From: Paracoccaceae bacterium
Lineage (GTDB): Bacteria > Pseudomonadota > Alphaproteobacteria > Rhodobacterales > Rhodobacteraceae
Direction of reading: 5' to 3'
Assembly: GCA_007121055.1 (NCBI GenBank)
Contig: SKMM01000324.1
Span: forward strand, 1 to 10,707
DNA length: 10,707 bases
In this document: positions 5,987 through 10,707 of the stretch, one piece after another
Position numbering within the stretch: position 1 is the first letter of the stretch
Layout of the letters: each line of letters begins with the position of its first letter
The notes under the pieces: model-generated
What the model was told of the DNA's origin: nothing
Database searches by the model: none
Seen by the model: only the letters and a program-made list of their open reading frames with translations
Program-made: the position numbers and the translations under genes

Positions 5987-6610
5987 TCAGTGCGCGAAGA
6001 TGTCCACCTCGGGCCAACCGCCGAGGTCGAGCTCGGCCCGCACCGGCAGGAAATCGAAACAGGCCTGCGCGAGCGCCAGCCGGTCTTCGCGCGCCAGCAT
6101 CGCCTCCAGCGCGGCCTTCAGACGGTGCAGATAGAGCACATCGGAGGCCGCATAGGCAAGCTGCGCCTCGCTGAGGGCCGGCGCGCCCCAGTCCGAGCTT
6201 TGCTGCTGCTTGGAGATGTCGACGCCCAGATGCTCGGCCAGGAGGTACTTCAGGCCATGCCGGTCGGTGTAGGTGCGCACGAGCTTGGAGGCGATCTTGG
6301 TGCACCAGACCGGGCTGGTGCGTGCCCCTAGCCCCGCGCGCAGCGCCGCCACGTCGAAGCGGGCGAAGTGGAAGAGCTTGAGCGTCGCTGGGTCCTCGAA
6401 CAGGCGCACGAGGTTCGGCGCCCCGGTCTGGCCGCGGGCGATGCGGACCAGATGCGCGGTGCCGTCGCCGGCCGACAGCTGAACAAGGCAGAGCCGGTCG
6501 CGCACGGGGTTGAGGCCCATGGTCTCGGTGTCCACGGCCACAACCGGGCCGAGGTCCAGATCGGCGGGCAGGTCGCCCTCGTGCAGGGTAACGGTCACGG
6601 GCGCCCTCAC
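5987..6610 (-). CDS. nrnC: DEDDy 3'-5' exoribonuclease, NrnC-type nano-RNase (usually annotated ribonuclease D)
   Basis: This is a single-domain exonuclease of 207 residues, too short to contain the HRDC domains of E. coli RNase D (about 375 residues). The DEDDy active site is complete: D27 and E29 in AVDTETMGLNP (Exo I), D86 in FHFARFDVAAL (Exo II), and Y153 and D157 in YAASDVLYL (Exo III). The block CTKIASKLVRTYTDRHGLK, SKQQQSSDW and the ending ELDLGGWPEVDIFAH agree with my recollection of alphaproteobacterial NrnC. NrnC is the octameric nano-RNase that finishes RNA decay by cleaving dinucleotides, including pGpG from cyclic di-GMP breakdown, in species lacking Orn. The start is a GTG at 6610 that overlaps the rnj stop (GTGA). 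A second in-frame GTG at 6598 would remove four residues. The NrnC assignment is from memory of the family; generic RNase D is the fallback. Confidence 0.9.
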   Translation of the reverse strand: MRAPVTVTLHEGDLPADLDLGPVVAVDTETMGLNPVRDRLCLVQLSAGDGTAHLVRIARGQTGAPNLVRLFEDPATLKLFHFARFDVAALRAGLGARTSPVWCTKIASKLVRTYTDRHGLKYLLAEHLGVDISKQQQSSDWGAPALSEAQLAYAASDVLYLHRLKAALEAMLAREDRLALAQACFDFLPVRAELDLGGWPEVDIFAH

Positions 6611-8277
6611 TCGTCCGACAGGCGGCTGACGATGACGGTCACCTCGGGCTTCTTTCCGATCTCCTCCATGCAGATCTGCCGCACCACCCGGCGCAGCCCG
6701 TCGTCGAGCGCGTCGTCATCGGCGCGGGTCTTGCGGCCCGCGCGGTCCACGTAGGCAGTGAGTTCCCGCTCCAGCACGTCGACAAGCTCTGCACCCGAGC
6801 GGCCGCGTTCGGCGATGCCGCGCAGCTCGCACCAGGGGTCGCCAAGCGTGTCGTCGTCCTCCATGATCAGCGTCACGGTGACATGGCCGTTCAGCGCAAG
6901 CCGCATCCGGTCGCGCACGATGCCGTCGACAGCGCCGTAGATCACCGTGCCGTCGAGATAGAGGCGTCCGGCGTCGATCTGCTCGACCTCGCGGGGCAGG
7001 TCGCCGGTGACGTCCATCATCATGCCGTTGGTGACGATGGCGGTGGCGATGCCCGCGTCCTCGGCAAGCTTGGCGTGGGCGCGCAGCATGCGGTGTTCGC
7101 CGTGGTTGGGCAGGATCATGTCGGGGCGAAGAAGCGCGTGCACCCGCTCCAGGTCGGGGCGGTTGGCGTGACCCGAGACATGGAAGCGCGACGTGGAGTC
7201 GTCCACCACATCGACACCCTTTTCGGAGAAGGCGTTGATGATGGACAGAACGCCCCGCTCGTTGCCCGGGATGGTCTTGGACGAGAACAGGAACAGGTCG
7301 CCCTCCTTCAGCTCCAGCCCCAGATAGCGTCCGCGCGCCAGCTGCGCCGAGGCCGCGCGGCGTTCGCCCTGGCTGCCGGTGACGATGAGCATGAGCGAAT
7401 CGCCGGGGGTTTCGGCGGCGCGTTCGGAACTGATGAGCGGGGGCATGCCGGACAGAATCCCGGTCTCCTGCGCCACGCCCACCATGCGCTGCATGGCCCG
7501 GCCCAGCAGGCACACCAGCCGCCCGGCCTCATGCCCGGCCTCGGCCAGCGTCTTCACACGCGCCACGTTGGAGGCGAAGGTGGTGGCGACCACCATGCCC
7601 GGGGCGCCCTTGATCAGCTCGGTGATGGGGGCCTTCAGCGTGGATTCCGACCGCCCCTCATGGGGGACGAAGACGTTTGTGGAGTCGCAAACCAGCAGCT
7701 TCACCCCCTCGTCGCCGATCCGCGAGAACAGCGCCTCGTCGAAGGGCTCGCCAACAACCGGATCGGTGTCGAGCTTGAAGTCGGCGGCGTGCACGATGCG
7801 GCCGGCGGGAGTGTCGATCATCACCGCGGCGGTTTCGGGGATCGAGTGGCTGATGGGCAGGAAGGAAATGCGGAAGGGGCCCGCCTCGATTACATCGGGG
7901 TGGGCGTCAACGATGTTGAGCTGGTCGGTCGGCTGGCCCTGCTCCTCCATCTTCATCTGCGCCAGACGCCCGGTGAAGCGGCGGGCATAGACCGGCGCGC
8001 GCAGCCGCGACCAGAGGTGGCCCAGCGCGCCCACATGGTCCTCATGGGCGTGGGAGATCACGATGGCCTCCAGCCGGTCGGCGTTCTCGGCCAGCCAGCC
8101 CACATCCGGCAGGATCAAGTCCACCCCGGGCGAGCTGTCCATGTTAGGAAAGGTCACGCCGAGGTCCACCAGCACCAGCCGTTCCTTGCCCGGCGCGCCG
8201 TAGCCATAGACATAGGCGTTCATGCCCACTTCGCCCGCGCCCCCCAGGGGCAGATAGATCAATCGCTCGCGGCTCAT
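6607..8277 (-). CDS. rnj: Ribonuclease J
   Basis: This 556-residue metallo-beta-lactamase/beta-CASP enzyme has endonuclease and 5'-3' exonuclease activity on RNA. In alphaproteobacteria it matures 23S rRNA and degrades 5'-monophosphorylated transcripts. Two zinc ions are bound by HAHEDH (H76, H78, D80, H81), PISHSIPE (H144) and AADFKLD (D166). The beta-CASP insert follows, with STTFASNV-like sequence VATTFASNVARV and LLGRAMQRM. Then come VSGHANRPDLERVHALLRP and PNHGEHRML, which are typical of RNase J rather than of RNase Z. The C-terminal domain (about 440-556) matches the family in length. The ATG at 8277 has AAGGA (8284-8288) 6 bases upstream, inside the coaX end, and overlaps the coaX stop (ATGA). 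The product name is secure. Confidence 0.97.
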   Translation of the reverse strand: MSRERLIYLPLGGAGEVGMNAYVYGYGAPGKERLVLVDLGVTFPNMDSSPGVDLILPDVGWLAENADRLEAIVISHAHEDHVGALGHLWSRLRAPVYARRFTGRLAQMKMEEQGQPTDQLNIVDAHPDVIEAGPFRISFLPISHSIPETAAVMIDTPAGRIVHAADFKLDTDPVVGEPFDEALFSRIGDEGVKLLVCDSTNVFVPHEGRSESTLKAPITELIKGAPGMVVATTFASNVARVKTLAEAGHEAGRLVCLLGRAMQRMVGVAQETGILSGMPPLISSERAAETPGDSLMLIVTGSQGERRAASAQLARGRYLGLELKEGDLFLFSSKTIPGNERGVLSIINAFSEKGVDVVDDSTSRFHVSGHANRPDLERVHALLRPDMILPNHGEHRMLRAHAKLAEDAGIATAIVTNGMMMDVTGDLPREVEQIDAGRLYLDGTVIYGAVDGIVRDRMRLALNGHVTVTLIMEDDDTLGDPWCELRGIAERGRSGAELVDVLERELTAYVDRAGRKTRADDDALDDGLRRVVRQICMEEIGKKPEVTVIVSRLSDE

Positions 8278-9050
8278 GGATGGTCCTTGTTGAAGTCATG
8301 GATGATGCGCAGCCCGTGCATGGTCAGCTCGGGCTCGATGGCGTCGAAGAGCGCGTCCTCTCCGCTGGCAAACAGGGGGGCGAGGCCGCCGGTGCCGACC
8401 ACCCGCATGGGCCGGCCGCGTTCCTCGCGGATGCGGGCGCAGATGCCGCCGACAAGGCCGACATAGCCCCAGAAGATGCCCGACTGCATGCAGGCCACCG
8501 TGTTGCGGCCCACCACCGTCTCGGGGCGGGTAACATCGACATGCGGCAGGGCGGCGGCGGCCATGTGCAGGGCCTCCATCGATAGGTTCACGCCGGGGGC
8601 GATCACCCCGCCCTCATAGGCGCCGTCTGGGGCCACCACGTCGAAGGTGGTGGCGGTGCCGAAATCCACCACGATCAGGTCCCCGCCATAGAGGTCGTGG
8701 CCGGCCACGGTGTTCACCAGCCGGTCGGGGCCGACCTGGGTGCCGGCATCGACCCGCACCTCCACCGGCAGGCGGCACTCGGGCTTGCCCACCACCAGCG
8801 GGCGGCAGTCGAAATAGCGGTTGCACAGGACACGCAGGTTGAACACCACCCGCGGCACGGTCGAGGAGATGATGACGGCGGTCACCGTGGCATCAATCTT
8901 CTGCAGCCCCATCAGCGAGGACAGCCAGACGTAATACTGATCCGCCGTGCGCTGGTGTTCGGTGGCGGTGCGCCAGGTGGCCACGAAGCGGCTGCCGTCC
9001 CACAGCGAGAAGACGGTGTTGGTGTTGCCGCAATCGATGGCCAGCAGCAT
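8274..9050 (-). CDS. coaX: Type III pantothenate kinase
   Basis: CoaX phosphorylates pantothenate with ATP in the first step of coenzyme A synthesis, is not inhibited by CoA, and needs a monovalent cation. Counting from the ATG at 9050, the protein has 258 residues. The ASKHA-fold motifs are present: DCGNTNT (6-12) for phosphate binding, GPDR with catalytic D109 (107-110), DFGTATTFDVV (129-139), and EGGVIAPG at about 146-153. VGTGGLAPLF near the C-terminus contributes to the nucleotide site. An upstream in-frame TTG at 9065 would add five residues, but GAGGGG 7 bases before the ATG and the family's usual start (MLLAIDCGNT) settle it. It lies 18 bases after birA, and its stop overlaps the rnj start. 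The nuoN-birA-coaX-rnj order is common in Rhodobacteraceae; CoA and biotin enzymes meet in acyl-CoA carboxylation. Confidence 0.97.
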   Translation of the reverse strand: MLLAIDCGNTNTVFSLWDGSRFVATWRTATEHQRTADQYYVWLSSLMGLQKIDATVTAVIISSTVPRVVFNLRVLCNRYFDCRPLVVGKPECRLPVEVRVDAGTQVGPDRLVNTVAGHDLYGGDLIVVDFGTATTFDVVAPDGAYEGGVIAPGVNLSMEALHMAAAALPHVDVTRPETVVGRNTVACMQSGIFWGYVGLVGGICARIREERGRPMRVVGTGGLAPLFASGEDALFDAIEPELTMHGLRIIHDFNKDHP

Positions 9051-9057
9051 CCATGCC

Positions 9058-9063
9058 CCCCTC
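9058..9063 (-). promoter_or_regulatory. Ribosome binding site deciding the coaX start
   Basis: GAGGGG on the minus strand, 7 bases before the ATG at 9050. It overlaps the alternative TTG start at 9065, which argues against that longer form. Confidence 0.6.
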
Positions 9064-9068
9064 AAGGG

Positions 9069-9821
9069 TCAGAAGAACACCTCGCCCGCCGGAATGCACC
9101 GTCGCCCCTCGGCGGTGGCCAGCACCAGCGCGCCGGTGGGGTCGAGCGTCTCGAACACGCCCAACAGCGTCTCGCGCGTGGTCCGCGCCGTCACCCTCTG
9201 GCCCAGCCGGGCCGCATGCGCAAGCCATTCCGTCCTGATGGGGGCGAAGCCTTCGGCGGTGAAACGGGCCTGGTGGTCGGCAAAGGCCGGGGCGAGCCGG
9301 TCCAGGAAGGCCTCGGGCGCGACCTCCGCACCGGTGGCTTGCGCGAGCGAGACAGGCGGGACCTGGTGCCCCTCGGCCGGCGGCGCGGTGCGCAGATTGA
9401 CGCCGATGCCGATGGCCAGCCGGGTGACGGCCCCGCCCTGCCCCGCGCTCTCCAGCAGGATGCCCGAGACCTTGCCGCCATCCAGCAGCACGTCATTGGG
9501 CCATTTCAGCGCCAGCCTCTCGGGCGCGGCCCAGGTGGCCAGCGCATCCCGCAGCGCCAATGCCGCCACGAAGCTGTAGAGCGCCGCCTCGGGCGCGGGG
9601 GCCGCCAGCGGCAGCGCCAACGTCGCCGCAAAATTCCCCGCCGGGTCGATCCACACCCGCCCGCGCCGGCCACGGCCCGCGGTCTGGCGCAGCGCGAGGA
9701 TCCAGGTCGGCCGGTCCGGGGCGCGCCGGGCGGCCTCAGCCATGGTGCTGTCGGATTCGGCCAGGACCACGCGGTCGACACCGGCGGGCCAGACCCGGCC
9801 GGGGGCTGCCTCAGTTGACAA
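9069..9821 (-). CDS. birA: Biotin--[acetyl-CoA-carboxylase] ligase, monofunctional
   Basis: This ligase activates biotin to biotinoyl-AMP and attaches it to a lysine of biotin carboxyl carrier proteins. It is about 250 residues and lacks the N-terminal helix-turn-helix of E. coli BirA, so it should be an enzyme only and not a repressor. The catalytic domain shows ESDSTMAEA (22-30), the biotin/ATP loop TAGRGRRGR (47-55), [20 protein letters not shown] (105-124) and GIGVNL. The C-terminal SH3-like domain runs from about 200 and ends [12 protein letters not shown]. No ATG is available near the start. A TTG at 9821, 11 bases inside the nuoN end, gives the expected N-terminus; another TTG at 9845 would add eight residues. 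Neither has a strong Shine-Dalgarno, so translation probably depends on coupling with nuoN. Start confidence is low; product confidence is high. Confidence 0.93.
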   Translation of the reverse strand: MSTEAAPGRVWPAGVDRVVLAESDSTMAEAARRAPDRPTWILALRQTAGRGRRGRVWIDPAGNFAATLALPLAAPAPEAALYSFVAALALRDALATWAAPERLALKWPNDVLLDGGKVSGILLESAGQGGAVTRLAIGIGVNLRTAPPAEGHQVPPVSLAQATGAEVAPEAFLDRLAPAFADHQARFTAEGFAPIRTEWLAHAARLGQRVTARTTRETLLGVFETLDPTGALVLATAEGRRCIPAGEVFF

Positions 9822-10707
9822 GGCCGGTCGCGGCGGTGACGACAAACGGCTCGATCCCGAACAGGTTGATCACCCCCACCACCATGATCACCGCGGAGGC
9901 TCCCAGCAGCACCAGCGGCACCGGCGCCATGCGACCGTCGAGCGGTTCGGCCTCCTCGCCGAAATACATCAGATAGACGATGCGCAGGTAGTAATAGGCC
10001 CCGATCACGGACGCCAGCACCCCGGCGATGGCCAGCCACGCCATGCCGGCCTCCACCGCCGCCCACAGCACCCCGAACTTGCCGAAGAAGCCCAGAAGCG
10101 GCGGCACGCCGGCCATGGAGAACATCAGCACCAGGATCGCCAGCGCCTTGGCCGGCTCGCGCTTGGAGTACATGTTCAGGCTGGCGATCTCGGTGACATG
10201 GCGTCCGCCCCGTTCCATCCCCAGGATGAAGGCGAAGGTGCCGATGTTCATCACCACATAGATCGCCATGTAGACCAGCGTCGCCTGCACGCCGGTTGCC
10301 GTGCCCGCGGCGAGCCCCACCATGGCATAGCCCATATGCGCGATGGAGGAATAGGCCATCAGCCGCTTGATGTCGGTCTGCGCCAGCGCCGTGATCGAGC
10401 CCAGGAACATCGAGGCCACGGCGAGGAAGGCAATGATCTGCCCCCAGTCGCCAGGCACCGCTCCGAACGCGTCATGCACCAGCCGCGCCAGCAGGATCAC
10501 GGCCGCCACCTTGGGCGCGGTGGCGAAGAAGGCGGTGATCGGCGTGGGCGCGCCCTCGTACACATCCGGCGTCCACATGTGGAACGGCACAGCCGAGACC
10601 TTGAACGCCAGGCCCGCCAACATGAACACAAGCCCCACCAGCAGCCCCAGCGGCATCTCGCCGTCCTGGATGGTGGACAGGATGCCCGCGAACTGCGTGG
10701 TGCCGGC
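9811..10707 (-). CDS. nuoN: NADH-quinone oxidoreductase subunit N, C-terminal part (5' end beyond window)
   Basis: This is a proton-pumping antiporter-like membrane subunit of respiratory complex I. The last 298 residues are visible; the family has about 480, so roughly 180 N-terminal residues lie beyond the right edge. The frame is open to the window end. The hallmark block [20 protein letters not shown] carries a conserved buried lysine (fragment residue 36). A second lysine is in ATAPKVAAV (fragment residue 66) and a third in GFFGKFGVL. Further family motifs are [21 protein letters not shown] and [16 protein letters not shown]. About eight hydrophobic segments suggest the usual helix pattern. 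It is normally the last gene of the nuo operon, and birA follows with overlap. No truncation or frameshift is visible in this part. Confidence 0.97.
   Translation of the reverse strand, partial: AGTTQFAGILSTIQDGEMPLGLLVGLVFMLAGLAFKVSAVPFHMWTPDVYEGAPTPITAFFATAPKVAAVILLARLVHDAFGAVPGDWGQIIAFLAVASMFLGSITALAQTDIKRLMAYSSIAHMGYAMVGLAAGTATGVQATLVYMAIYVVMNIGTFAFILGMERGGRHVTEIASLNMYSKREPAKALAILVLMFSMAGVPPLLGFFGKFGVLWAAVEAGMAWLAIAGVLASVIGAYYYLRIVYLMYFGEEAEPLDGRMAPVPLVLLGASAVIMVVGVINLFGIEPFVVTAATGLVN

Noticed and set aside
5292..6305. A longer LptC starting at 6305
   Set aside because: The added 120 residues are out-of-frame sequence from the exonuclease gene. The ATG at 5945 gives the expected short cytoplasmic tail, one membrane helix and a good ribosome binding site.
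6883..8466. A 527-codon open frame on the plus strand
   Set aside because: It lies opposite rnj and the end of coaX. The translated sequence is rich in G, A, H and V without domain motifs, as expected for the complement of a GC-rich gene.
1..10707. Mobile elements, CRISPR repeats, tRNA or rRNA genes
   Set aside because: I found no transposase or integrase sequence, no spaced direct repeats, and no tRNA-like stretch. Coding density leaves no room for them.

Overview
The window is about 10.7 kb of very GC-rich DNA (roughly 70% by eye). It carries eleven protein genes, all on the minus strand and packed almost without gaps. Gene content, gene order and protein sequences point to an alphaproteobacterium of the Rhodobacteraceae type. 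The supporting evidence is the order nuoN-birA-coaX-rnj, the order lptC-lptA-lptB-rpoN-hpf-ptsN, a long-form HPF, and an NrnC-type nano-RNase in place of a full RNase D. I saw no RNA gene, CRISPR array, insertion sequence or phage gene.

In the direction of transcription (right to left), the first part is the tail of the respiratory complex I operon. It starts with the C-terminal 298 residues of NuoN (9811-10707, cut by the window edge). Next come biotin-protein ligase BirA (9069-9821), type III pantothenate kinase CoaX (8274-9050) and ribonuclease J (6607-8277). birA overlaps the end of nuoN, and rnj overlaps coaX by 4 bases. The middle gene is a small DEDDy exonuclease (5987-6610), probably NrnC; its GTG start overlaps the stop of rnj.

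The second part is the conserved lipopolysaccharide-transport and nitrogen-regulation block: lptC (5292-5945), lptA (4804-5295), lptB (4046-4807), rpoN (2717-4024), hpf (2077-2652) and ptsN (1533-1997). The three lpt genes are joined by ATGA stop/start overlaps. They supply the inner-membrane bitopic protein, the periplasmic bridge and the ATPase of the LPS exporter. rpoN encodes a short and unusually divergent sigma-54. hpf encodes the ribosome-hibernation factor, and ptsN encodes the EIIA-type regulator of the nitrogen PTS. A phospholipase D-family gene follows ptsN and runs off the left edge (1-1458 or 1-1536).

The longest gaps between genes are only 60-80 bases, and none holds a convincing intrinsic terminator. 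Long co-transcription is therefore plausible but not shown. This is mostly an ordinary housekeeping region. The points worth a second look are the probable NrnC identity and its coupling to RNase J, the degenerate RpoN motifs, the hairpin-like and SD-poor start of rpoN, and the coupling of ptsN to a phospholipase D-like gene.
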